Assembly (NCBI RefSeq): GCF_040954645.1
Contig: NC_092811.1
Coordinates: 119,051,343 to 119,115,342, forward strand
Reading direction: 5' to 3'
Origin: Diabrotica undecimpunctata
Taxonomy: Eukaryota > Arthropoda > Insecta > Coleoptera > Chrysomelidae
DNA: 64,000 bases
A program made the position numbers and the translations under genes. Every line of letters starts with the position of its first letter. Position 1 is the stretch's first letter. Under the pieces are notes generated by a model. That model did not search any database. It was not told the DNA's origin and worked only from the letters and a program-made list of their open reading frames with translations. Of the stretch, positions 54,408 to 64,000 are shown in pieces.

Positions 54408-54777
54408 TGTTCCTTAATTTTAAGTTATTTCAGTTAAAAATTCTTTATTTTGACATTTTAGTTTTTACAAAAAGGATTGTTTAAAATCTTTGTTTGGTTA
54501 AATGTTTTTTATAGTGTCAATAAATATAAGATTTTGTAAGTATATGATGTTTTTTAATATTTATTTCCACATCATTTAGTGTTTTAGGTAAGCGCATATT
54601 ACCTTCACTCGACTGGGCATATTACCTTCAGGGGTTGGCAATATGCCCAGATTGAGGGGTTTAAAAAAAAAATTGGATATGAAAAAAAAAAGTGTTAAAA
54701 AATATATGAAAAATATATTTTTGTAGCAATAAATTCAAAATTCCCTTAACATGGGCATATTGTATTCAGTTACCTTA

Positions 54778-55016
54778 ATTGTGTTTCTAGTCATAAGATC
54801 TATAAATTGTCCCGAAAAAAATAAAGGTTTTTTGAAAAATGACATTTGAAATATTGGACTAATGCTGATTTTGCATGAAACGAAAAAAAAACAGAAATAC
54901 AACCATTTATATTTTTATTTCGAAATATAGTAACTACAAAAACTGGTAATTATTAAATAATAATATTATGGAACAAAATTAAATTCATTATCTGACTTAG
55001 GGGCTATGTCTACAGC
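54778..55016. other. No gene seen
   Basis: Short AT-rich spacer between pogo 2 and the stop codon of the Sola-like gene. Confidence 0.4.
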
Positions 55017-56530
55017 TTACTCACTGGTAGGCCACTGGAAAATGTTCTCGTAAAATGGTTTAAATTCTTCTAAAATACTGTTTTGAACTTGCTTGATATT
55101 TGCATTTTTTTGGATTAATGGTTACAGTATTATTTGGGTAAGCTAATGATGTTGGTAGCAACAAGGGGCGTTTGGTTTTGGAAAGATGAAACGTATGACT
55201 AATGAAACACTCAATAAAATCGTGAGTCACAACTGTACCTTTTGCATGCTTAGCGTATTCAAACAATATAAACGACGATGGAGAGAAGGTTCTTTTTTGT
55301 TGCTTTTGTATCTTTGAACCTAGGCTTTCATTGGAGAGGCAGTTTCGCTTTTAATATGTTGGCCGCCAATTACGATAATCTAGTATCTGTGTCTTCATCT
55401 CAAAAACGGAAAAATTTGTCGCAGCTCCAGCCATAAGGGAATAATATTGGTCTGGCACATAAATTCTGTCATGCTTCTTAATTTTTGATTTCAGCACCCT
55501 AAAATCTCAATCATTCGGCAAAAATGAATGTCCTCTTATTGAAAAGTAATGGATTATTTTGGAAAATCTGCCTGTATCCGTCAATGAGAGCAAAGGCCGC
55601 ATCATCGTATGGTTCTTAGTTTTTCCAAGACAGTTGTCGCTGAGCAAAAATACTTCTTGTACGTTATCTGGTAAAAAAGTTTCAAAATAATGGGACAACA
55701 TGGGACAAACTTCATTAGCGCCTTTATTGGCTTGGCCTTCATGATAAACATAAAACACAGATTTCTTTTTCTAACTTTTTTTATACCAAAGCAGTTCACC
55801 TATGGTTGACCCAAATAAAATATCTCTTGTATTGGTATACAGGGCAGAGGAAGATTTTGCATAAAATCTAACGTGAGAACATCTGCGTCATTTCGATTTT
55901 CACAAATATCTCTAAAAAAATTTATCGTGTGAAATTTTTTGGACATTCTTTTATGAACCGCTAGTTCAGCTTCTGCGGTACGTTTGGCATGTGCTCCTAG
56001 GGACTGGCTGTTGATTTTTGTAACCAATTCTTCGCACTTAATACAGGTATCAACATGGGGTCTATCAAAATGCAAAAAAACTATTCTTTAAAATATTTTG
56101 CGTAGTATTTATACTTAAAATCCACACTTGGATGTTTTTCTTTAAAAAGACTATGCATGGTTTTGATATCTAGGCGTGCATCAAGGTATTCTATTTTTTT
56201 ACTTCCATAGTGTATCTGTTTTCTGAAAAATGACAAAATATGATCATAAAGGAGCTTATGAACTTCAGGGGATTTGGTATTCCATTTTTGGTGTTGTCCT
56301 CGCCAACCAGGGGGGGTTAAAGACTTAAAAAGCAAGCTACAAATTCTTCTTACACGACCTTCTGATATCCCATGAATCGAAGTAAAAGCCTTTTTACAGA
56401 CCTTTTCATTCTTCTTTCGATTTGGAACATGATAGGTAAATTCTTTTAACACTGCTCTTTCTTTTCGGGCACGGTGTCTCGGAACAGGCACATTTTCGAT
56501 ATTTTGCTCTGCATCTAAAAAGAAAAGAGA
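55017..56530 (-). pseudogene. Sola-like transposase, nearly full-length (degenerate)
   Basis: The minus-strand exon begins at an acceptor (TTTTTAG just above 56514), then VPRHRARKERAVLKEFTYHVPNRK, KVCKKAFTSIHGISEGRVRRI, HILSFFRKQIHYGS and HPSVDFKYKYYAKYF. After a frame break come FDRPHVDTCIKCEEL, DADVLTLDFMQNLPLPCIPIQEIFYL (first catalytic Asp in LDFMQN), VYHEGQANKGANEV, VQEVFLLSDNCLGKTKNHT (second Asp in SDN), IIHYFSIRGHSFLPND (third acidic block), FEYAKHAKGTVVTHDFIECF and finally EEFKPFYENIFQWPTSE with stop at 55019-55017. At least three frameshifts. It is the best preserved of the four Sola-like genes here; it still lacks an assigned N-terminal exon. Confidence 0.68.
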
Positions 56531-56569
56531 TTTTTAAGGAATAAAAACCTCTGTAAACCTACGTAACAG

Positions 56570-56772
56570 CATAAATTATTCTTCTTCCTTTGCCCTATCC
56601 GTTTCGGACGTTGGCTATTAACAAGACTATTTTGACTTTGTTTACGGCACCTCTGAACAGTTCGGTCGATGTTAGTCCGAACCATTGTCGCAGGTTATGC
56701 ATCCGTGAGTGTCGTCTTCTTCCCGGTCCCCTCCTACTGTCGATTATTCCTTGGACTATTACATAAATTATT
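56570..56772. repeat. Target-site duplication pair around LINE A copy 5
   Basis: CATAAATTATT at 56570-56580 and at 56762-56772, identical. Confidence 0.85.
56581..56761 (-). mobile_element. LINE family A, copy 5 (181-bp 3' end)
   Basis: The plus strand starts CTTCTTCCTTTGCCC and then TTTCGGACGTTGGCTATTAAC, aligning with 18973-19140 of copy 2. It encodes only the C-terminal 45 residues. It lies just upstream of the second exon of the Sola-like gene, probably in its intron. Confidence 0.82.
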
Positions 56773-57841
56773 ACTTACTTGCATTTAGGTCCTGTAACTC
56801 TAGCCGGTACAATATTTCTTTTATAGTTAATGTGTTGTAAACCTTTAACTTTAGTAGAGTAGAGAAGTAGGCACATTATTTCTTTGTTTAAATACCAAAA
56901 ACCAATAAATTTAAATTAATCGTTGTCAAGCACTTAACCTCACAACACAACACAATGAAAACTGAAATAAAACCATGGTAACTAAAAGTCTCAACAATCA
57001 TACGATCGCGGCTACCCATCAAATTTTTAGAAATTATGTTTACAAATTCACAGCAAAAACTGCATACGTCGTGGACTCGCGTTGTTTTTGCACAGACCTT
57101 CAATTTTAGTTGTAGAGTATTTCGACAGATTATGTACGGACTGGTCGTTTTTGCACACAACGTGAGTTTATCTTAGAGGAGTCTATTCCGCACAAAAAGT
57201 TAGTTTCTGAAAATTGTGGACTTATGAACTTTTTGAAATGACCGATTCAAATATACTAGTTCATTGGATTTTTAAAATAAAGAAAATAATCACATTTTCA
57301 AAATTTCTTTTTCTCTTTTCAATAAATAATGTGAAAAACGAGATACGTTTAATCTACAGTATTATAAAAGAGCACACAAAAATGTATAATTTTAAATACA
57401 TTTTAAAACTCAACTAGTGAGGCACTAAGAAATCAATAACTTTTATTATTATTGCATCTAAGTTAGGGAGAATCCAGTGTTACATTAAAAAGGGCAGGGA
57501 AGCCTCTGTGATAAAAAGGAAATAGAAAATGGTATACAAAAGAAAGGAGGAGTATTGTAAAATGAATTGACAGAATTGCGAGAACATAAAATGGACAGAA
57601 AGTTAAACTAATTTATAAGATTTTAGGAACGAGTTGGATAAAAGCTAATTGTTGGTCTCAAGGTATAAACTTCCATTTTTAAGTTATCTTAACTTAAAAA
57701 TTAATAAAAGTGTTTAAACATATTCTTCAATATTCGCATTATTTAGATACATCCACAAGGTAAAGAAAATCCACACGTAATATAGGTACAGTTAATATAA
57801 AAAAATACAATTATTTATTTCTTAACAGGTACGACACAATT
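56773..57841. other. No confirmed gene; upstream part of the Sola-like gene
   Basis: 57065-57170 holds two imperfect copies of a word with CGTTGTTTTTGCACA and CGTTTTTGCACACAACG, possibly the promoter end or TIR of the Sola-like element. I could not find its partner. The rest is AT-rich without frames. Confidence 0.35.
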
Positions 57842-58300
57842 CATCATCATCATCATCATCATTGGCTCCACAACCCATGGTGGGTCTTGGCCTGTTCTAG
57901 GATAAGTCTCCATTCTCTCCTATTCTTCGCCTTGGCTTTCCAGTTTCATACTCCCAACATTCTCAGGTCTTCCTCAACCTGATCCTTAAATCGTCCTCTG
58001 GGTCTGCCTCTCCTTCTCACTCCATCTATTCTTTGGTTATAAAGAATTTTTTCTTTGGCGTTTGTTTTGGCGGCTCCATCTCATTTATTCTCTCTACGCC
58101 ATAAACCCCCCTTCTGTACTCCTCCATAGATATGCCGAAGGATTTTACGTTCAAAATCAGAATGGGCTTGATAAGAGTTCTGTATATCATTAGTTTCCTT
58201 CTTTTTATAACTAGGCTTGTTGATAAATTTTTTTTTAATTCATAATAGGCTTTATTTGCCAGATATATCCGTCTGTTAATTTCTGCAAACAATTACTTAT
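57842..58300 (-). pseudogene. LINE 3' end with (TGA)n tail
   Basis: The plus strand starts with a (TCA)n run (57842-57862), i.e. a TGA-repeat tail. The minus strand encodes EINRRIYLANKAYYELKKNLSTSLVIKRRKLMIYRTLIKPIL (58292 on), then in other frames GRPRGRFKDQVEEDLRMLGV and AKAKNRREWRLILEQAKTHHGL. That is the end of a LINE whose last residues (W-R-x-I-x-EQAKTHxGL) are widespread in insects. It is 5'-truncated and broken by stops. Confidence 0.7.
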
Positions 58301-58371
58301 AAAGTATTACAAAATGATACATTAAACTAAAAAATATACTAGCAAACAATATAGTGCAGCAATTTCTGCTG

Positions 58372-58493
58372 CTTTCTGCAGACTACTCCGTTGTTTTTGG
58401 CATAGCACAATCACAATACAAAACAATAATTAGTTTTTAAAGCTATTGAGCGAAATTTAATATGTATTTATAAATACAATTTATTAATATAAA
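58372..58493 (-). repeat. Unclassified interspersed repeat, copy 2
   Basis: Reverse-complement counterpart of 50165-50290 (GGCATAGCACAATCACAATAC and TTTTAAAGCTATTGAGCG side). Confidence 0.65.
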
Positions 58494-58900
58494 GAGGGTT
58501 CAGAGTAGAAATGAAATAAGTCGACTTTATCTATACATTTGAGCTAAACAGGTTTAAAGTTTTAGCTTCATAACAAAATTATCTAATAACATTTTTAAAA
58601 GTATATATTCTATTTAAGAAGGTCAAGGAGTAACTAAGACATTTACATTGCTTTTGTTGGTTAAATTTGATGTAATAACCCCAAAAAATGCAAAAAAGTG
58701 GACTTGGTTCAAATGCATTCTGAAGAATTTTAGGAAGATAATGAATCAACTCCAAGTGTTGTTAATACACTTTATTTTTACATCTACTTAGAGATCATAT
58801 TAGAAATATTAAAACAAAATATCACTTCTTAGATGAAAGAAAAAGTTAATTGCAATAAAAAAACGAATCGTCGCCGTCGATATCATTTCCTTCAGTCGCT
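58494..58900. other. No gene seen
   Basis: AT-rich spacer. Confidence 0.4.
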
Positions 58901-58906
58901 TAGTTG

Positions 58907-60460
58907 TCCTGGGTTTGACGAATTGGCTGATTCCCTGGAAGGTTCCTGAAGTATCCATGATGAATAGGAGGTATGTAAGGTAGCAGAGACAATATGTCCT
59001 CCTTTTTTGTTTAATTCATTTGTCCTTTTGGTTGGGTAAAGCTGATCCTGCTGTACAGTCAACAAGGTTTGCACTTCCACGGGTCTTCCAGGCCAAGTTT
59101 TACTTGTCTTTTTCGTAATGTCCAAGGTTCGGAAACTTGAAATTTTACTGAAAGATTTATTTATTTTTATTTGGAAAGGTGCTTCTTTTTTAAACCTCAA
59201 CCACCGTATCTTAAGCGAATTGATTTGTCTACCATCAGTGTCCTTTTTCCTGTTTGTGATTGAATCTTCGAGGAATTTTGTGCTCAAAAACCATTCTCGT
59301 TGTAGTTTTACAACTTCCAACTGAGGAATTCAGTATCACTGGGAAGGAATGAGTGGCCTGGTATTATAAATTTTAAGTAAATTGTTTCCTCATCCAATAG
59401 AGGGTCTTGAATAAGTTTCAGTAGCGTAATTCTAGTTTTTATATTTCTATTTTACCCATTGCATTGCATGAGTCGTAAAACATAACAACGTATTTGAATG
59501 TCCTCTCATGTTCATACAAATATTTCCTAAGGCATAAAACTAGATCTTCAGAACCCCATCCACGATTAGTCTCATCCCAGACGTGGGATATAGGCAGTGT
59601 TGTTATTAAAACAATAAATGCCAAAGTTGTTCATATAAAGATTTGTTTTATAGTAGGCTATTGAAGTTGTGAGTTTGGGAAAAGGCAATGCCTTTTGAAG
59701 ATCAAATGTGCAAACATATTTATCCTGCGAGGCTTCCGTGGCATCTTTTTTCAGTTCTGCCCTCGCTTGTTATGCCTGCTCGACTTAAGTGCAGTTCTCT
59801 TTCTGTCTTTAAGTCTGCTGTCTTTTTCTCATCAATTTTAGCACAAATTTTTTTAAATAACTTGTCACAGTTGCAGCTGGTTTAAGGTCGAAGGAGGTTT
59901 AAAATGCAAGTTAAATTTTTGGCGGAGTATTAGGCGAATACGTAATAGAATAGTCTTTAACAAGATGATCGTAGATCACACTAAGCGTTGGAACTAGGTT
60001 CTTTGAATAGAAATTATAAACTGCTCTTCTAATTACCTCAGCGTCTTTTTCATTTACTGCTTTATATGTAGAAAAGTCACTCCGCTTTTTACGAGGTTGA
60101 ATTCTGTAACAATTTTCCACACTGTTGTATATGGCATCCTTGTCAATCGAGATGTTGCCTTGATGCGAAATTTACCGTCTTCTGGATTTGGATTATCGTC
60201 TTTTTTTTTGGCATCATCAGATAAATGAAAACGTGTTTTACAGTTAGCACCAGCTTCACCGATTCCTGACTTTCCTGATTTTACTTGAATAGTCGTGACC
60301 TAACCACCGATCTAAATGCAAGAAAATAACGAGATGAGCGTACTTATCTTGACAAGCAGAGTGGGCATTCTGATGGTTATTTATTCTGTGGTACATGCAG
60401 CAAAACATGGCGCTCACATCGAAACTGGCTTCACTTGTCAAAAGTTTATTAAATGAACGT
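58907..60460 (-). pseudogene. Sola-like transposase, a third lineage (degenerate)
   Basis: On the minus strand, broken frames give CKTRFHLSDDAKKKDDNPNPEDGKFRIKA (60260-60170), a wing-helix-like NEKDAEVIRRAVYNFYSKNLVPTLSVIYDHL (60120-59911), then HVWDETNRGWGSEDLVLCL and YVVMFYDSCNAMGKIEI (59600-59440; the SDSCGGQNxN block with second Asp, here YDSCNAM). The C-terminal frame 59320-58892 has VNRKKDTDGRQINSLKIRWLRFKKEAPFQI (ITNRKK-type) and, shifted, KKEDILSLLPYIPPIHHGYF ending at 58907. The first catalytic block is not recognisable. Direction and order agree with one gene. Multiple stops. Confidence 0.6.
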
Positions 60461-60657
60461 TACCTGTCCTCTCTCTTTCCTTGTCTAAGATGCTGCTCGT
60501 TTACGTTAGTAAAATGCTTTGACAGTTAATGGTTAATCTTCAATTCAATACCAAAATAACCAAAAAATATAATTTGACAATGACAGTTTTAATATTTACT
60601 ATTACCTACCTGACATCTTTATTATGACAGAAATATTTAAATCTATAAAACTAAATA

Positions 60658-60843
60658 ATGGCCAAATTTCTGTATGATGTTGGAGCTCTGGTACTAGGAA
60701 TTGTGTTGGGTAATTACGTAGGTAAATATGGTGGAAAAATTTATGAATTATTTGTTAATGGAGAGAAAAAAGATGTAGTTAATTGGGAAGAAGAATGCAG
60801 TGAGATAGAAGCAGAAGAACAAGAAGACTGCGAAGATTTTTAG
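60658..60843 (+). CDS. Small single-pass membrane protein, possibly STMP1-like
   Basis: A complete 61-codon frame in good start context (AATAATGG). Residues 4-22 are hydrophobic (FLYDVGALVLGIVLGNYVG) and carry a glycine zipper: Gly14, 18, 22 and 26 at spacing four. The tail is very acidic (EEECSEIEAEEQEDCEDF). LGxxLGNxVGxY followed by a charged tail resembles short transmembrane mitochondrial protein 1, a 47-residue inner-membrane peptide in vertebrates; that relation is tentative. It is free of stops, overlaps no TE fragment and is followed within 70 bases by an AAATTAAAG sequence rather than a clean AATAAA. It is the best host-gene candidate in the window. Confidence 0.5.
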   Translation: MAKFLYDVGALVLGIVLGNYVGKYGGKIYELFVNGEKKDVVNWEEECSEIEAEEQEDCEDF

Positions 60844-60999
60844 AATAACAACAGATATTTGTGTTGATAAATTTTAATTCAAAGAACTTTCGAATTTAGA
60901 TGTAAGTCTTGAAAATTAAAGAAATTTTCTTATATGTGTTTCGTATTTTCATCCACACGTGGGGGTTTGTGGTTGAAGTATAGCGGTTTTATATCTTCT

Positions 61000-61110
61000 T
61001 CTTTTGATACCATCTTCACTGAAGGTTGAAAACAATCCCAACGAAGTAATGTCTACCTTTTGCAGCGCAGAGGGAGCATAGAGGTTGTGTTTAACGTAGA
61101 AACCCATACG
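61000..61110 (-). pseudogene. Probable LINE 3'-end fragment
   Basis: CTTCTTCTTTTGATACCATCTTCACTGAAGGTTG, in words, resembles other LINE 3' ends with a GAAGAAG tail read on the minus strand (compare the TTCTTC ends of family A). Only about 100 bases and no coding frame. Confidence 0.35.
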
Positions 61111-61324
61111 AAGAATTACTTAATATTTTAGGTAAATAAGAAAAACTTAATCGTATATTCAGGACATCTCAATACCCAGAAGTATGACGCGTTTTTCCGT
61201 TAATATATACATAGAGTAAGAAAACCTAAACATTTTCTGCAGAAATTTCGGCATTGTTTTTTAATTGTTAACAAATTAGTACGAAAAATGCAATTATTTC
61301 GAGTTTTCACTTACCATCTACATT

Positions 61325-61440
61325 GTATCTATCTCTCTCCTATGGCATTACAGCCCAAGTCGGGCACTGACCTCCTCAGCATCCGCCTCCAAGCGCCCCT
61401 TTCCTTGGCTGCTCTCCACAGTTCCACTAAGCGTTGTACT
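61325..61440 (-). pseudogene. LINE C-terminal fragment
   Basis: The minus strand reads VQRLVELWRAAKERGAWRRML and SVPDLGCNAIGE, like the end of LINE proteins with RDRxxWRxxI. GC-rich compared with its flanks. Confidence 0.45.
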
Positions 61441-62350
61441 AGGTATTCTGTTATTATTAAAATTGTATCTACTTGTACTTAAATATTATGATTTGACCTA
61501 TTATGAAATAGAAGAACCTTTAAAATTGTTGATTACAATTTTTTTAATTAATTCGTTACTCCAAAAACAGAAAAATCAAAAGGCAAAATTGTTTATAACT
61601 TTTGTAAAAATTAACTGACACTTTTGTGAATACTTTCAAAGAGAGAACTTGTAGTGCTTAACAAACCCTCAAAATTTCTGCTTAATCCATCAAATAATTT
61701 GAAAGTTATTTACCTAAATGCTGTATCCCAGAGTTCAATTTTTGTGATACTCTTTTATAATATACAATATAATTACATATAATTAACATTATAGTAACGA
61801 GAAGACTTTTACTTTTAATATGCACAAAAAAAAGGTTAAAAAATACACATACTATGTACGTATCGTCCCTCTTCTACTTCTAGTTGTCGAGGAATGTGTG
61901 TTTAGCTTTTTAATTTCTTGGATATATAACTTTTTAATAATTTCATGAATATGTTTCACACATTTTTTCTAAATTTCTGTGTTACATTGGTTTAGTACGT
62001 CTTCATTAGCACTTCAACAGCACAATCAGAATGTTCATTTGTTCATCCCTACCAATATACTTATTGTAATATGACTTACAGTTTGTCCAAATTATTGCAA
62101 TAGCATTAAATTTGCAGTGATGAGGACACACGTGGACACGAAGACACTCACGGATTATATACACATTCTCTTTTTTATTGGCAAGGAACTTGGCTCTCAA
62201 AGCAGTAATACTGGTTCGCTCAATTTTCATATTTAAATCTAAATTCTTTTAACAATATGCTAACAGATCTTTTACCAATAAATATAACTTCTTTATCCTA
62301 TACTTATAGTTTGCAAAGTAACATGTTTCTCTAAAAAAACAGATAAGCAC
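61441..62350. other. No gene seen
   Basis: AT-rich noncoding spacer. Confidence 0.4.
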
Positions 62351-62354
62351 AAAA

Positions 62355-63090
62355 TAAATTGCTTAAATGTTCAAAAGACCAAATATATGTTTTGCACTAG
62401 GTCAAGCAACCCGACACCTACACGAATAATAATTGATGACCTAGAACTGGAAGGTGTTGACACCTTCATATACTTAGGGTCGCTGCTAACCAAAGATAAC
62501 AACGTCAGTGAAGAAATCAAAAGAAGAATAGTCTCGCCAATAAGTGTTACTATGGCTTAAGAAGACAGATGGCCTCAAAAATGCGTAGAAAAATTAAACT
62601 GACTGTATACAAAACACTAATAAGATCAGTGTTAACATATGGTTCAGAAACTTGGACACTAACACAGAATGACCAAGAATTGCTCAAACGTTTTGAGCGA
62701 AAAATACTAAGACGAATATATGGAGGCATAAAAGAACAAGGTTTGTGGCGCAGGTGTTACAATTTTGAGTTGTATAGAAGATTTGGAGAACCTGACGTTG
62801 TAAAATTAATTAAGGTAGCACTCCTCAGATGGATAGGTCATGTAATCAGACGAGAGGAAGACAGATGCCATAGCCAGAAAAGTTTTTGACCGAAGAGAGC
62901 CGATCGGACAACGAAGAAGAGGAAGACCGAGACTTAGGTACCAAGACAACCTAGAAAATGATTTGAAGTCTATCGGAATTAGAGCATGGAGAAGAGTTGC
63001 CAGAGACAGGGGCGAATGGAGGATTGTTCTGAAGAAGGCTTTGGCTCATAAAGAGCTGTAACGCCACTGATGATGATGACAAAATAAATT
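62355..63090 (+). pseudogene. LINE 3' end with (TGA)n tail, plus strand
   Basis: Frames give QKTKYMFCTR, IIIDDLELEGVDTFIYLGSLLTKDNNVSEEIKRRI, MRRKIKLTVYKTLIRSVLTYGSETWTLTQNDQELLKRFERKILRRIYGG, LLRWIGHVIRRE, GQRRRGRPRLRYQDNLENDL and WRRVARDRGEWRIVLKKALAHKEL, then a stop and GATGATGATG. It covers the region from after RT motif C to the end. Two frame breaks. It is 5'-truncated. Confidence 0.78.
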
Positions 63091-63788
63091 GCACTATTCT
63101 AACTGAACTATTCTAATTGAACTAATTTAATGCAAATAAAATAAATACTTTGTTTTTATAAAACTAAAAATGTGAACCAATTAGACAACGCGAAAAGCTC
63201 GGATTTTTTCGGACAAATATTACCATGAGATTGTTTTTCATAATCACTTTCATGAGATACCCCAAAAAAAGTTGATCAAATTTGTATGTTTTAAAATTAA
63301 ATTTAAATTTAAATTTTTTCGACACAAAATTTTTTTTTTAATTATTTGGATCATTCTTAACAAAATCGGTCTCTTGCAGTTTTTCTGTTAACTTGATTAT
63401 TTTCGAGGTATAAATAATTTAAAATTGTGAAAACACAAAATTACGATTTTCAAGGCTCAAACACACAAGTAAAAAATATTACTTTTAAATTCACCAAGGA
63501 CCTAAATTTAAGTTCAAACCTTGTTCTATCATTTCCCGATAAGTATTTTGTACCCATTTCATTTTAAAACATTGTAGCATGAAAAATCGGTAAGATAGTT
63601 TCGAAACAAATTCAGATTTCTGCTTTAATCTGGAGCCTTCTAAAAATTGCAAGGCAAAGCAGACGTTGATAAAGATGTTAATAGAGACATGGGGAATCTA
63701 AAATTTGCATTCCACGACATGTCTATTCATCTAGGCAGAAATCCTAACGAATTTGTTTCTCGTACTCATACAGAGTAGATCCGAATAA
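63091..63788. other. No gene seen
   Basis: AT-rich. 63655-63780 may be body of the hammerhead-bearing repeat. Confidence 0.4.
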
Positions 63789-63838
63789 AATGAAAAAGAC
63801 AGAAAATATTTGATTTCACGTTCAAAGCGTCTATGTAT

Positions 63839-63880
63839 CTATTGATACGTATTTCGACTTAAAAAGTCTCATCAGAATAG
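63839..63880 (-). ncRNA. Hammerhead ribozyme motif 5a (canonical)
   Basis: The minus strand reads CTATT, CTGATGA, stem II GACTT-TTT-AAGTC, GAA, palindromic ATACGTAT (stem III), C at the cleavage site, AATAG. Stem I CTATT/AATAG is perfect, stem II starts with the consensus G-C pair, and no extra base is present. Every conserved core base is met. A type I hammerhead with an 8-base self-complementary stem III would cleave best as a dimer. Confidence 0.75.
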
Positions 63881-63893
63881 TTACTATTCTGAA

Positions 63894-63935
63894 CTATTCT
63901 GATGAGACTTTTTAAGTCAAAATACGTATCAATAG
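63894..63935 (+). ncRNA. Hammerhead motif 5b (core mutated)
   Basis: Inverted copy of 5a on the plus strand. The G of the GAAA core is A (63919), a position needed for catalysis in hammerheads, so this copy should be inactive while its partner is not. Confidence 0.7.
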
Positions 63936-64000
63936 ATACATAGACGCTTTGAACGTGAAATCAAATCTTTTCTGTCTTTTTCATTGTAGCATGAATTTAC

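Larger units (their letters stand above)
51707..54777. mobile_element. pogo-like DNA transposon 2, complete
   Basis: 28-bp terminal inverted repeats, left 51709-51736 (AGGTACCTGAATACAA...) and right 54748-54775 (read inward AGGTAACTGAATACAA...), differing at one base. TA duplication at 51707-51708 and 54776-54777. Length 3,067 bp without TA. The word TATGCCCA or its complement occurs seven times, only in the outer parts (51726, 51745, 52082, 52114, 54629, 54652 and 54752 approximately), so it is probably the transposase-binding site. The element carries one gene with an untranslated first exon. Confidence 0.9.
63789..63985. repeat. 92-bp-arm palindrome of a hammerhead-bearing repeat
   Basis: 63789-63880 and 63894-63985 are inverted copies with about two mismatches, separated by 13 bases. 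Each arm carries a hammerhead-like sequence pointing away from the centre. Confidence 0.93.

Noticed and set aside
60190..60225. CTGATGATGCC on the minus strand as another hammerhead
   Set aside because: No stem II followed by GAAA; the bases encode the conserved SDDAKKKDD stretch of the Sola-like gene.

Overview
This is a 64 kb piece of an animal nuclear genome. Almost everything recognisable in it is transposable-element (TE) sequence. The DNA is AT-rich and the non-LTR reverse transcriptase, piggyBac, Tc1/mariner, pogo, hAT, Harbinger and Sola-like relics are typical of insects. My best guess is a beetle with a large TE-rich genome, such as a leaf beetle; that is inference. I see no conserved multi-exon host gene, rRNA cluster, CRISPR array or viral gene. 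The only candidate host genes are a 61-codon small membrane protein at 60.66 kb and a tRNA-Asp-like gene at 17.5 kb.

Layout. 0-2.2 kb: an R4/Dong-like retrotransposon split by a tRNA-headed SINE. 3.3-5.3 kb: a mariner relic split by an RTE-type LINE. 7.3-9.1 kb: piggyBac and hAT relics. 10-11.3 kb: LINE family 'A' copy 1. 11.5-15.3 kb: an RTE 5' fragment, an IS630-like transposase and RT fragments. 15.4-17 kb: minus-strand piggyBac. 17.1-18.5 kb: a long-TIR transposon carrying a tRNA-Asp-like sequence, two hammerhead-like motifs and two TA arrays. 18.9-20.8 kb: a hAT-like element holding LINE A copy 2. 21-28 kb: Harbinger, THAP and DDE_4 relics split by a Jockey-type gag/EN fragment and LINE A copy 3. 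28.6-33.2 kb: an R4-like tail, a pogo element, another R4-like piece, and convergent DDE_4 and SWIM-domain genes. 33.6-34.4 kb: simple repeats. 35.2-36.8 kb: a Sola-like element with terminal repeats. 37.2-39.3 kb: the second long-TIR copy, holding an RNase H-bearing LINE. 40.2-41 kb: a Sola-like relic with LINE A copy 4. 41.3-44.9 kb: an EN-RT LINE with a fourfold tandem repeat. 45.8-49.4 kb: LINE pieces and a hammerhead tail. 50.5-51.6 kb: a long-TIR element. 51.7-54.8 kb: an almost intact pogo element. 55-60.5 kb: two more Sola-like genes, with LINE A copy 5 and another LINE end. 62.4-63.1 kb: a LINE end. 63.8-64 kb: a 92-bp-arm palindrome of hammerhead sequences.

The history can be read from target-site duplications (TSDs). 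At least eight insertions are bounded by exact or near-exact TSDs, several inside older elements, so relative ages follow directly. The two most interesting signals are (i) five loci with hammerhead-ribozyme-like cores, three of them with palindromic stem III sequences next to a pairing stem I, as expected for Penelope-type or retrozyme-like tails, although no Penelope RT is present; and (ii) a young pogo element with 28-bp TIRs, a TA duplication and a C-terminal PHD-like finger, whose reading frame is broken only at homopolymer runs.
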